64,000 bases of DNA from DASRHT01 sp035293765 (GTDB taxonomy: Bacteria > Chloroflexota > Ktedonobacteria > Ktedonobacterales > Ktedonobacteraceae), in NCBI GenBank assembly GCA_035293765.1, contig DATGMF010000056.1, positions 186,001-250,000 on the forward strand, in the 5' to 3' direction. Below the pieces are notes generated by a model. The model was not told where the DNA came from, searched no databases, and saw only the letters and a list, made by a program, of their open reading frames with translations. Position numbers and translations under genes: made by a program. Positions 33,560 through 42,082 of this stretch are shown here, piece after piece. Numbering within the stretch: position 1 is the stretch's first letter; the number at the start of each line of letters is the position of its first letter.

Positions 33560-35521
33560 TTACAATTTTGCCAGTTTATACCCGACATCAGGGATGGTCA
33601 AAATATACTTAGGGTGGCGGGAATCGGCTTCGACTTTACGGCGCAAGCGGCTAATGTAGACCCAGATAAAGTCGATATCTCGATTATACTCCGGCCCCCA
33701 TACTTTTTCCAGTAAAAGCTCATGCGTCACGACCATCCCCGCATGCTGCGCCAGCAGGCTGAGCAGCTTGTATTCCGTCCGGCTGAGCTGGACGGGACGG
33801 CCCCCGACGCTGACAAGGTGCTGGGCGTAGTCGATGACGAGGTCGCCCGAGGTGAAAATAGATTGACCGGTCGCCTGTTCGGTCGCAGGAGAGCGGCGGC
33901 GCAGAAGGGCGCGTACCCTGGCGAGCAGCTCCTTCATGCTAAAGGGTTTGATGACAAGATCATCGCTGCCAAGATCGAAGAAGTGTACGCGTTCATCCTC
34001 GTCGCAGTCGTCGCTAAGCATAATTACTGGCGTCTGCGAGAACTCGCGTAGCCGTTGGAGCAGTTCCACGCCGCTCATATCCGCGAGGCGCGTTGAGAGT
34101 AGAATGATATCGGGCTCCTCCAGATCGAGCTGGCGCAAAAATTGCACCCCGTGACTGACGGCCTGAACCCGGTATTGCCTCTCCTCCAGGTTGGCCCGCA
34201 GATAGCGCATCAGACGGGCATCGCTCTCGCCCAGCAGCACGCGCAGACGCCGATCCTGCTTGAAGAGGGGCGAACGGGCAATACTCTGAGACTCGCCAGG
34301 TAGCACGTCTATTGTCTGGACCTGCGCCGGTGCGGATGTGCGTGCCGTAAAAGGCAAAGTGAAATAGAAAGTCGCTCCCTGTCCTGGCCCCGGCGAGTCA
34401 ACCCAGATCCTTCCTCCATGCGCCTCAATCGTGGAACGAGCGGAAGCCAGCCCCAGACCGCTCCCTCTCGGACGATCATCCTGCTGCTGAATACGATAGA
34501 AGCGATCAAAAATGCGGTCGATATGCTCCGGCGCTATCCCGATCCCCTCGTCGGCAACGCTGATACACGCTTCCACATCGTTGGTCTCCAACTGAATCTT
34601 TACAGGTTTGCCACTATGCGAATACATCACTGCATTGTTCAGCAGGTGGTTAAGCGCCTGCTCGATGCGTACAGCGTCGCAGCAGATCATGGGGCTTTGC
34701 GATGATAAGGTTAGCAGAAAACGATGACCGGATGCCTGCCGTTGCCAACGTGCAACCAGTTGTTGCAGCAGTTCCGGTAGATGTACCTGTGACAGGTGCA
34801 AAGGCTGAGTTCCTGTATCAAGCCGCCACACGTCGAGCAGGGTGTTCAAAATATCGTAGAGGCGATCCGATTGTGTATCGATCATTTGCAGCATCTCGTG
34901 CTGCATAGCGGGGTCCCAGCGCGCGGAATTGCCGAGCAGCGTTGTGGCGCATCCCTTGATAATGGCGAGCGGCGTCTTCAGTTCGTGAGCAGCTCGCGCC
35001 AACGTCTCGCTGCGCGATTCCGCCGCAGACCGTTCCAGCGTGATGTCATCGAAAAGCAGGCCGCGACCCAGGATGCTGCCCAGGTCGTCGCGTACAGGGA
35101 AGGCATGCACGCGTAGCCAGCAGATAGCGGCGTCGGCCAGAGCCAGATCCGTGTAATATTCCTCTTCAGAACTCTGCCAGAGGCGATCCAGTTCGGGGCG
35201 AACCTGCTGAGGATCAGCCGCGATGGCAAGCAGGTGATCGCGCACGCTGAAATCCTCTAGCTGCTCGGTATCTCTGGTGTTGATACGCAAAAGCCGCAGC
35301 GCGCTTTGATTGGTGTAAGCCACGCGTTCTCGCTGGTTGAGCAGCATAAAGCCATTGCTCATGCTCCCGCATACCTCGGTGAGAACGTGATACTCTTTTG
35401 TGAAGCCCGCTGGTATCCTGGCAAATTTTTTTATTACAGGTTGCGCGGGTAATACTATTTCCTCTTTAGCCCGCCAACCGTCATTAAGCTTCTCCGAACC
35501 ATTTCCGGTTGCGAAGTCCAT
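33560..35521 (-). CDS. PAS histidine kinase fused to pseudo-receiver and OmpR-type wHTH
   Basis: 653 residues: PAS-like sensor (about 45-160), HisKA with AAHELKTPLAIIKG (H179), HATPase with NHLLNNAVMYSH, DEGIGIAPEH and GSGLGLA (about 280-390), receiver (about 426-540) and OmpR/PhoB winged helix (about 555-650). In the receiver the expected phospho-Asp is Ser476 (DIILLSTRL) and the acidic pair is replaced by GES, while Lys525 is kept. So the receiver probably cannot be phosphorylated in the usual way. No membrane helix, so a cytosolic DNA-binding kinase. AAAGGG precedes the ATG. Confidence 0.9.
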   Translation of the reverse strand: MDFATGNGSEKLNDGWRAKEEIVLPAQPVIKKFARIPAGFTKEYHVLTEVCGSMSNGFMLLNQRERVAYTNQSALRLLRINTRDTEQLEDFSVRDHLLAIAADPQQVRPELDRLWQSSEEEYYTDLALADAAICWLRVHAFPVRDDLGSILGRGLLFDDITLERSAAESRSETLARAAHELKTPLAIIKGCATTLLGNSARWDPAMQHEMLQMIDTQSDRLYDILNTLLDVWRLDTGTQPLHLSQVHLPELLQQLVARWQRQASGHRFLLTLSSQSPMICCDAVRIEQALNHLLNNAVMYSHSGKPVKIQLETNDVEACISVADEGIGIAPEHIDRIFDRFYRIQQQDDRPRGSGLGLASARSTIEAHGGRIWVDSPGPGQGATFYFTLPFTARTSAPAQVQTIDVLPGESQSIARSPLFKQDRRLRVLLGESDARLMRYLRANLEERQYRVQAVSHGVQFLRQLDLEEPDIILLSTRLADMSGVELLQRLREFSQTPVIMLSDDCDEDERVHFFDLGSDDLVIKPFSMKELLARVRALLRRRSPATEQATGQSIFTSGDLVIDYAQHLVSVGGRPVQLSRTEYKLLSLLAQHAGMVVTHELLLEKVWGPEYNRDIDFIWVYISRLRRKVEADSRHPKYILTIPDVGYKLAKL

Positions 35522-35688
35522 CCGAACAACCCTTTCCCGCCTGTCATTTTGTTTTTTTCGACTATCTTTATTTTAGCAAAGAAAGTCAACCGCAAAACAT
35601 AGTCTAATTGCATTAAAAAACAGTGTTTGTCGTACCGATACGCTTGACCGTGTCAATCTGCAATTAATCGTGCTCTCAATATTTGCCG

Positions 35689-36010
35689 TAGGGACCCGAT
35701 TGTATCGCGTCCGGTTCACCTCGGTTCCCCCTCCAAAAAAGGTTCCACCCCGTGGTAGGGACCCGATTGTATCGCGTCCGGTTCACCGCCAATCCTTGCA
35801 CTGGTACCAATGCGCTCCAACGAACGATGGCGTTCAACACCGTCATAGAGGGAATCATAGCTTTCGTGGTGGCATGGGGATAAGAGGAAAAAACGGGCGC
35901 TAAAGCGGACGCGATACAAGCGGGTCCGTCCGACGCGTTCAAGCGGGTCCGTTTAAGGAGAGAGATGAGTGGATGGGCGCTAAAGCGGACGCGATACAAT
36001 CGGGTCCCTA
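35689..36010. mobile_element. MITE-like element, TA-GGGACC ends (two left ends)
   Basis: Left ends at 35689 and 35756 (TAGGGACCCGATTGTATCGC) and an inverted right end finishing GGTCCCTA at 36010, with more partial copies at about 35895-35950. The interior is non-coding. The TA at the right end forms the TAG stop of the following minus-strand gene. No transposase inside. Confidence 0.7.
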
Positions 36011-36421
36011 CCGGATGCTGGCGATCATCACGATCAGGGCGAGGTGCAGGATCATGGCGATGATAAAACCGACGGCCATGAAAATGATCCAGCGGCGGTC
36101 GCTGATGCGCTCCTGGAGGCGGTCGCGGTAAGCCATCGGCCAGCGTTCGGCAGCAATCATGCCGATAGCGATGCGCAGACGTAACGGAGAACGAACGGGC
36201 GAACGTTCCATCTCAATATGCAAAGCCTGAGCGCATGGCTTGCACAACGTCCAGGAGAGGCGCGGCTCCGGCACACCTACCGGCTCCTCCAGACGCATAG
36301 GATTGAACCAGATGTAACGGGTACAAACTGAACAGGTGGTCAGGGTCCACTTTTTCAACCCGCGCGCATTCTCTTGCTGGACTGCCGTCATTGCCCCATT
36401 TTCAGGCATAGCCTCTTTCAT
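36008..36421 (-). CDS. Zinc-ribbon-like small membrane protein
   Basis: 137 residues from the ATG at 36421 (AAGGA upstream). CSVCTRYIWF and LCKPCAQAL form a CxxC...CxxC pair that may bind zinc, and one membrane helix (about 112-134) ends the protein. Its stop codon TAG is made by the terminal TA plus the first G of the neighbouring MITE. Function unknown. Confidence 0.6.
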   Translation of the reverse strand: MKEAMPENGAMTAVQQENARGLKKWTLTTCSVCTRYIWFNPMRLEEPVGVPEPRLSWTLCKPCAQALHIEMERSPVRSPLRLRIAIGMIAAERWPMAYRDRLQERISDRRWIIFMAVGFIIAMILHLALIVMIASIR

Positions 36422-36459
36422 CAAACAATCCTTTCTGGTTCCCGGGCTGCTTGCACATG

Positions 36460-36518
36460 CAGACTGCCTGAGCTTGTATGGGGCCGGGTTTACCGCGCCC
36501 GGTAGCGTTGGCAGTCTG
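36460..36518. repeat. Nested inverted repeat
   Basis: CAGACTGCC (36460-36468) pairs with GGCAGTCTG (36510-36518) and encloses GCCGGG / GCCCGG around TTTACCGC. It lies before the zinc-ribbon gene and would fold in its leader. The rest of 36422-36809 shows no gene. Confidence 0.5.
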
Positions 36519-36809
36519 TGTATCAGGCTGTAATATCGGCACTCATTTTGTTCATTGTAACATATTTTTTCGCGCTATCCTAACGAATTCAAAGAGGAAT
36601 TTCCGGCGGTTTTCGGGTAAACCGCTCTTATGCTTCCTTCGCCGTGAAGGTGATGGTGATCCCAAATATTGCTCACAGCAACATAGCACAACTTTATTGG
36701 AAGCATATTGGAAAAAAGGTCCTATTGGACTATGTCAATCTCGGCAAATACGCTATGATATAGGAGGTTGAAGAGAATAGCGAATGAAGCAACCGCAGGG
36801 GAGATTGCT

Positions 36810-38945
36810 ATGCTTGAGCAGCGATTGCGCCAGGGGCAACCGTTAGGGCATTACCGGCTTATACGCCTGTTGGGTCAGGGAGGGTTCGCAGAAGTCTATC
36901 TGGGAGAACATATTCACCTCAATACGCAGGTCGCTGTGAAGGTGTTGCACACAAAGCTGGTGGATGAGGATGTGCTGGCCTTTAAACAGGAAGCTCAGAC
37001 GGTCGCTCGCCTCGTCCATCCTAACATTGTGCGCGTCCTCGACTTTGGCGTGGAGGATGCCATCCCGTATCTGGTGATGGACTACGCCTCCAATGGCACG
37101 CTGCGCCACGCCTTCCCAAAGGGCCAGCGCGTACCCCTGCCCGCCGTCGTCTCCTTCACCAAACAGGTGGCGGAGGCGCTGTACTATGCGCATAGCCAGC
37201 GCCTGATCCATCGCGATATCAAGCCGGAAAATATGCTGCTGGGGACACGCGGCGAGGCGCTTTTGAGCGATTTCGGCATCGCACTTGTGCTGCAAAGCCA
37301 GCATTCGCAAAGTACTCAGAATATTGCCGGCACGATTGCCTATATGGCGCCCGAGCAAATTCAGGCGCATCCCGTTCCCGCCAGCGATCAGTACTCGCTA
37401 GGGATCGTGGTCTACGAGTGGCTCTGCGGGACGCGCCCCTTCCAGGGGTCCTATACCGAGATCGCGGTCAAGCAGAGCATGGTACCACCCCCGCCGTTGC
37501 GCTCGTTCGCACCCGATCTTCCCCCCGCTATCGAGATGGTGGTGATGCAAGCCTTACAAAAAGATCCTCGCCAGCGTTTCGCCGATGTGCGCGCCTTTGC
37601 CCTGGCGCTGGAGCAGGCCGCCCAGCAAGCTCGTCAAATGGGAACGCAGCCAGAGCCATCTCGCATGCCATCATCGCCTTTTTCGTCTTTGTCCACTACC
37701 AATACCCCTCCCGTCTCGCCGCCGCCTTCTTTCGTGTCCACTTCAACGTCTCCTTTCACGCCGCCTTATCAGATGCACACACCGCCCGTTCAGCAGCCGC
37801 AATACCCATACCCGCATCCCTCTTATGGCAATCAGCCTGTCTTCGATCCCTCGCTGCCAAACAGGGAACAAAAAGGGTCCCGTTTATCGCGCCGCGCCAT
37901 GCTGATTGGCGGTATCGTGGGAGCGGTCGCTGTGGGCGGCGCTGCGAGTGTGTTTATGATGCAGGTCTTGCGTAATACGCAATTATCATCCAGTCCGCTC
38001 AATCAGGTTTTTAGCAACATCCAGCATGCGAACGGGCAGGCGACGGCTGAACTCACCTACACGCGGCATACCAATCAGATCTTGATCGTGCGCTGGTCGC
38101 CGGATGGCAAATACATTGCCTCAGGCTCTATGGATGGTACGATGCAGGTGTGGACTGCCGATAAAGGGGAGACGAAGCTCTCGGTGCGCAGCACTGTGCA
38201 GCCTATGCAGTCGAACGACTATCCCTGGTCAATCGTCTGGTCTATGCGCACGGATCACAAGCTGGCTGTCGCTTTTGCCGATGGCGTCATCCAGGTGCTG
38301 GATGCCAGCAGCGGGCAGCGGTTGCCATCCCTCTCCACGCGTGTCTCCTTCGTGCCAAAGCTGGCCTGGTCGCCCGATGAAAGGTATCTTGCCTTTGGTG
38401 GCGGCGATAATATTGTGCATGTCTACCAGTATCCCGCCTGGCAGCTCGTCGCATCTTATCAGGAACATACAAATAACATCACAGCGCTGGCATGGTCGCC
38501 AAATGGACAGATGCTGGCCTCTGGCTCCGAAGATACAACTGTACGGGTGTGGGAACCGTTGAGCGGGCATACAAAGCTGATCTACAAAGAGCATAGCGAC
38601 ACCGTCGGCTCGCTCTCCTGGTCCCCCGACAGCACGCGCGTTGTTTCCGTGGCCCGGGATCAAACGGCCCGCGTCTGGCGCGTAGACACAGATACCACCC
38701 TCTACACCTATAATGCCCCGGGCGGCGCGCCGCTTGGCGAGGCGAGCTGGTCCCATGATAGCCGCACTATCGCGGTCTATGGCGGCGATGCTACCATCTA
38801 TCTGCTGGATGCGCAGACGGGCGCGGTCAAAAAAAGCTACTTCACCGGCGTCGATTTCAGCCTCTCCTGGTCCCCCGACGACACTCACATCGTTACCGGC
38901 AGCTACGATAAGGTGGCGAAAATCTGGCGTATTGATGGCGGCTAA
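36810..38945 (+). CDS. Ser/Thr protein kinase with WD40 repeats
   Basis: About 711 residues from the ATG at 36810 (GGGGAG upstream); a TTG at 36768 abuts its AGGAGG too closely. Kinase domain has LGQGGFAEVY, VAVKVL, catalytic HRDIKPENMLL, SDFGIAL and YMAPEQ, all intact. A Pro/Ser-rich linker, one membrane helix (RRAMLIGGIVGAVAVGGAA) and an outer beta-propeller of about seven WD40 repeats (LAWSPNGQMLASGSEDTTVR-type) follow. A transmembrane signalling kinase with a ligand-sensing propeller is inferred; targets unknown. Confidence 0.93.
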   Translation: MLEQRLRQGQPLGHYRLIRLLGQGGFAEVYLGEHIHLNTQVAVKVLHTKLVDEDVLAFKQEAQTVARLVHPNIVRVLDFGVEDAIPYLVMDYASNGTLRHAFPKGQRVPLPAVVSFTKQVAEALYYAHSQRLIHRDIKPENMLLGTRGEALLSDFGIALVLQSQHSQSTQNIAGTIAYMAPEQIQAHPVPASDQYSLGIVVYEWLCGTRPFQGSYTEIAVKQSMVPPPPLRSFAPDLPPAIEMVVMQALQKDPRQRFADVRAFALALEQAAQQARQMGTQPEPSRMPSSPFSSLSTTNTPPVSPPPSFVSTSTSPFTPPYQMHTPPVQQPQYPYPHPSYGNQPVFDPSLPNREQKGSRLSRRAMLIGGIVGAVAVGGAASVFMMQVLRNTQLSSSPLNQVFSNIQHANGQATAELTYTRHTNQILIVRWSPDGKYIASGSMDGTMQVWTADKGETKLSVRSTVQPMQSNDYPWSIVWSMRTDHKLAVAFADGVIQVLDASSGQRLPSLSTRVSFVPKLAWSPDERYLAFGGGDNIVHVYQYPAWQLVASYQEHTNNITALAWSPNGQMLASGSEDTTVRVWEPLSGHTKLIYKEHSDTVGSLSWSPDSTRVVSVARDQTARVWRVDTDTTLYTYNAPGGAPLGEASWSHDSRTIAVYGGDATIYLLDAQTGAVKKSYFTGVDFSLSWSPDDTHIVTGSYDKVAKIWRIDGG

Positions 38946-38986
38946 GCACACTGGCTACCACTCTTCATAGATGTTATAATTCACCT

Positions 38987-39169
38987 ATGGATAACAAACG
39001 CAAAGCAACACTTTTTGCTGTACTGGCTGCGATTTGCGCTGCGAGTACCGCACCATTAGCCGCTAATCAATCCGTCAATCATGCTTTGTTAGTATTGCCG
39101 CTGGTATTGATGGGCCTGCTTCTCTTTGTCGCAGGATATTATGTCGGATTAGCTCGCAATAAGCAATAA
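38987..39169 (+). CDS. Small membrane protein, two TM segments
   Basis: 60 residues with a charged start (MDNKRK) and two hydrophobic segments (about 8-25 and 33-54). No family recognised. It follows the kinase gene by 41 bases, but the ribosome site is not obvious. Confidence 0.45.
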   Translation: MDNKRKATLFAVLAAICAASTAPLAANQSVNHALLVLPLVLMGLLLFVAGYYVGLARNKQ

Positions 39170-39408
39170 AGTATAGCTAACTACGCCCCCGCCAGGTGCG
39201 ATAGCTCTGCACACAGAGCAAAAAGTAAAGAAGTCGTGTCATGCGCCTTTGCTGCTGCAACGACAACAGCTCACAATGCATTTTTTTCCGCATAAAACAA
39301 TATTTTCTTTCTATTGCTATGTAGAAGAAGATTTATTCATTTCTCGTACATATGTATTTATAAGAATAAATTATAGCTGTCTTGCTGTATCAATATATAC
39401 ACCATTTC

Positions 39409-39555
39409 ATGGTTAAATATATTCTGTTGCCATCAGATATTTTAATGCTATTCTTATTGACTTTCTTTTCCTTATTGGGTATGCTTGTACTGAGCAGTAT
39501 GTTGCTCTATTATTCTAGTGCGATTTCCACTTATAAGTTGAGAGACCTCTTCTAG
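39409..39555 (+). CDS. Possible 48-residue hydrophobic peptide or gene remnant
   Basis: ATG at 39409, MVKYILLPSDILMLFLLTF onward, one long hydrophobic stretch, stop TAG at 39553-39555. No ribosome site. It lies in an unusually AT-rich 240-base patch (39240-39480), so chance is possible. The N-terminus resembles the start of membrane permeases but no diagnostic motif follows. Confidence 0.25.
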   Translation: MVKYILLPSDILMLFLLTFFSLLGMLVLSSMLLYYSSAISTYKLRDLF

Positions 39556-39940
39556 AGAAGGATATGTTGTTGTGGGGACGTCTCTGGCTTCCTTACACTG
39601 GATAACAATATTTGATCGTGCTGGTGACTTACCGTTCCATAGGGTGAGGGAAGCCGCTCCAGGTCTCAATGGAGCTCTACAACAACTAAGTAGATCCCCT
39701 CCGCAGCGGTGGAATAGTCACACTTGCTTTGCCCGCCGCGTTCCCGACGACTTCCCACGGCCAATGGATCTATGATGGTATTTGCTGCTGCCTGAAGGAA
39801 GTTGGGCAGATAGTACTTTTGGGGGATAGCTTATATCTGGCGTCGCGGCCTGCTGGATCTTTTCATTTATGCCAGGACGTGAGGTAATGTGACTGCTAAG
39901 TGTTAATGACGTAACATATTTTTAGGGATAGGTGGCTTCA
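39556..39940. other. Intergenic stretch without a recognisable gene
   Basis: Several short frames run through this stretch but none has a start, ribosome site or known motif. It may hold decayed coding sequence. The AT-rich first part of the gap (39170-39408) also shows nothing clear. Confidence 0.4.
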
Positions 39941-40891
39941 ATGGATATGTATGAATTGCCCGACCCCCCCCTGTCAACAGAGCTGCAACAACGGCAATTA
40001 GCCATCATGTCGCAGCTTTTGAAGGCTATCGCCACCATGCAGCATTTTGATGAGCTGCTGCGCTGGCTAGCCTATATGATTGTACAACGTCTGGATGTCC
40101 AGGTGGCGCAGTTGTGGACAAATCAAGGCGAGCATCCCGCCCGACCGATGATGCAGTTGCGAGCTCTGATATCGCAGGATGCCTCGTTGCCAGAGCAAAT
40201 TGTGATCAATGATCAGGTGGGAGCAATGGTGCAGCGTTGGGCTCATGAGCGCATCAACTACCAGCCGCAACTGGTAGAAAATGTTTTTCCTCACTACCAG
40301 GCTCTTTTGCTCAGACGCTATAGCCTGGCCTACGTGACCTGTTGCTTCAACAACAGCAATCTGCTCCCCCCGCAAAGCATCGCCTCGCCTTATATCGCGC
40401 CTCCGACCTCCTTGAGCGTCATCGCGCTGCTTTTTTCACGGCGCGGACCCCAGTTGCATTTTGTCCCAATCATTAACGGCCTGGTCGATCAGGCGCTGAC
40501 GGCGGCTGGCAATCGTGGTCTGCTTGCCCCCGCCGGACTGGGGACGCACAGGCAGTCTGGGCCTCAAGTTCCCTTGCAGCAGCCTGTTACGCCGCCTGTG
40601 CCGGTCATGCCTTCGCTGTCAGAACTGATCCCACAGCGCAAAGAAGATCCTTCGCTGATGCTGTCTAGCAATCCTTTTGCCAAAGCTCCCACGATTGGGG
40701 ATAAACAGGCGCGTCGCCTCTATGCGCTCATCGATGGTCATACCAACGTCGCCCAGCTTGCCCGCCTTGCCGGTATGAACGTCAAAGAGGTCAGCAATAC
40801 ATTACAAACCCTGATCAGGCAGAATCACGTCGAGTTGTATGGGCCGGGCGGACGCCCTGTCGAGCCCTCCGTTCTTTTCGATAATTACTAA
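39941..40891 (+). CDS. GAF-like sensor protein with C-terminal winged helix
   Basis: About 316 residues; AGGTGG 5 bases before the ATG at 39941 (a GTG at 39932 is the alternative). Residues 20-180 look like a GAF-type fold (LLKAIATMQHFDELLRWLAY, LDVQVAQLW). A Pro-rich linker follows, then a C-terminal wHTH-like domain (YALIDGHTNVAQLARLAGM, then NVKEVSNTLQTLIRQ), similar to the DUF4388-associated modules common in Chloroflexota. Probably a signalling adaptor. Ligand unknown. Confidence 0.65.
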   Translation: MDMYELPDPPLSTELQQRQLAIMSQLLKAIATMQHFDELLRWLAYMIVQRLDVQVAQLWTNQGEHPARPMMQLRALISQDASLPEQIVINDQVGAMVQRWAHERINYQPQLVENVFPHYQALLLRRYSLAYVTCCFNNSNLLPPQSIASPYIAPPTSLSVIALLFSRRGPQLHFVPIINGLVDQALTAAGNRGLLAPAGLGTHRQSGPQVPLQQPVTPPVPVMPSLSELIPQRKEDPSLMLSSNPFAKAPTIGDKQARRLYALIDGHTNVAQLARLAGMNVKEVSNTLQTLIRQNHVELYGPGGRPVEPSVLFDNY

Positions 40892-40931
40892 GCAGTTCGC
40901 TCCGTTTTCTAGCAAAGGAGAACTTTTGATC

Positions 40932-41558
40932 ATGAACGCTAATCTGATCCCCAACGTCCTCGCTCTCATGCTCTTTCTGGTCTCGCTGTTCATTGCCTTG
41001 CGCGCATTCTACATCTATAGCCAGGGCCGTAACGCGCGCCTTTTCATCCTGGGGCTATCGATGAGCATTATCGCGCTCACTGCTGCGGCTGATTTTCTCT
41101 CCAGCAATATTACCAGCGTCGTCCTCAATACCGACTGGTTTCTCTTCATCGGACAAGCGGTCAGCCTGTTGTTTATCTTTATGAGCTTTCTCAACAGTTC
41201 TGGCAGCTACTTGCGCGGCCTGATGCTCTGGCATGTCTGTGTCTCCGCCTTGCTGCTGGGCCTGTTCCTGCTCTCGCCGGCTCTCCCCGATTTCCCCAAC
41301 ACCGCGCTCAAAGCGGCGCTGAGCGGCTCGCGTTCGCTGATCTGCTTTGGTATTTTCGCCTGCTACGTCTCCGCCTTCCTGACGAAGGAGACGCGCTTTA
41401 GCTTTATGATGGGCCTATCGTTCCTGATGCTGGCGCTTGGTTACCTGATCATTTTCCAAAAATATTTAGTCACCAACGTGCTGCTCTTCGATAACATCGG
41501 CGATGTTACGCGCATGATCGGCCTCGTAATCCTGCTCTTCGCCGTCTTTCTCGGCTGA
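40932..41558 (+). CDS. Six- to seven-TM membrane protein
   Basis: 208 residues from the ATG at 40932, with AAAGGAG upstream (a TTG at 40926 is also possible). Hydrophobic throughout with about seven helices and short loops; no catalytic motif. It follows the GAF-like gene by 40 bases and may act with it as a sensor pair. Confidence 0.65.
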   Translation: MNANLIPNVLALMLFLVSLFIALRAFYIYSQGRNARLFILGLSMSIIALTAAADFLSSNITSVVLNTDWFLFIGQAVSLLFIFMSFLNSSGSYLRGLMLWHVCVSALLLGLFLLSPALPDFPNTALKAALSGSRSLICFGIFACYVSAFLTKETRFSFMMGLSFLMLALGYLIIFQKYLVTNVLLFDNIGDVTRMIGLVILLFAVFLG

Positions 41559-41586
41559 AATGTATGGCTGCTCACTGCCGATGTGG

Positions 41587-41776
41587 TAGGGACCCGCTTG
41601 AGCGCGTCCGCTTTACCGCCAATCCTCGCACCGGAACCAATGTGGCTCCGGTGCGAAGCCTGCGAACGATCATGTTCCCCGCCGTCAGCCCTCCTGGGAA
41701 ATGATCGCTTTCCTGGCAATATGGGAATTAAGAAGGGCAACGGGCGATAAATCGGAGGCGATAAATCGGGTCCCTA
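41587..41776. mobile_element. MITE-like element, 190 bp
   Basis: Begins TAGGGACCCGCTTGAGCG and ends CGGGTCCCTA, TA at each boundary. The interior has no coding potential. It lies 28 bases after the membrane-protein stop. Confidence 0.75.
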
Positions 41777-41844
41777 CGACAATGCGGTGTTGCTGGCAAC
41801 CACGCTTGTTTTGTATCTGTGCAGGATGGTACGTGTGGGCAAAC

Positions 41845-41878
41845 GGGCGCTAAAGCGACGCGCTCAAGCGGGTCCCTA
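41845..41878 (-). mobile_element. Single MITE end
   Basis: GCTCAAGCGGGTCCCTA in the inverted orientation, finishing at TA (41877-41878). No partner left end nearby, so a solo or composite end. Confidence 0.55.
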
Positions 41879-42001
41879 CCGGGGGTGGCATTTAATGTTT
41901 TTGAAAACGGCAATACCAGCCCTACAACCCCTTGACGAAGATGAGATGATTATGGTAATACGACGTTTATTACAGACCACCCGAACTTCGCCCAAACGTC
42001 G

Positions 42002-42035
42002 TAGGGACCCGCTTGAGCGCGTCCGGTTTACCGCG
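42002..42035 (+). mobile_element. Single MITE end before hsdR
   Basis: TAGGGACCCGCTTGAGCGCG followed by TCCGGTTTACCGCG, 48 bases before the hsdR start. Gap 41559-42082 is otherwise empty. Confidence 0.6.
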
Positions 42036-42082
42036 TTCCCAAATTCATATACAGCAAAACAAATTCAGGAGAGGCACACCGC

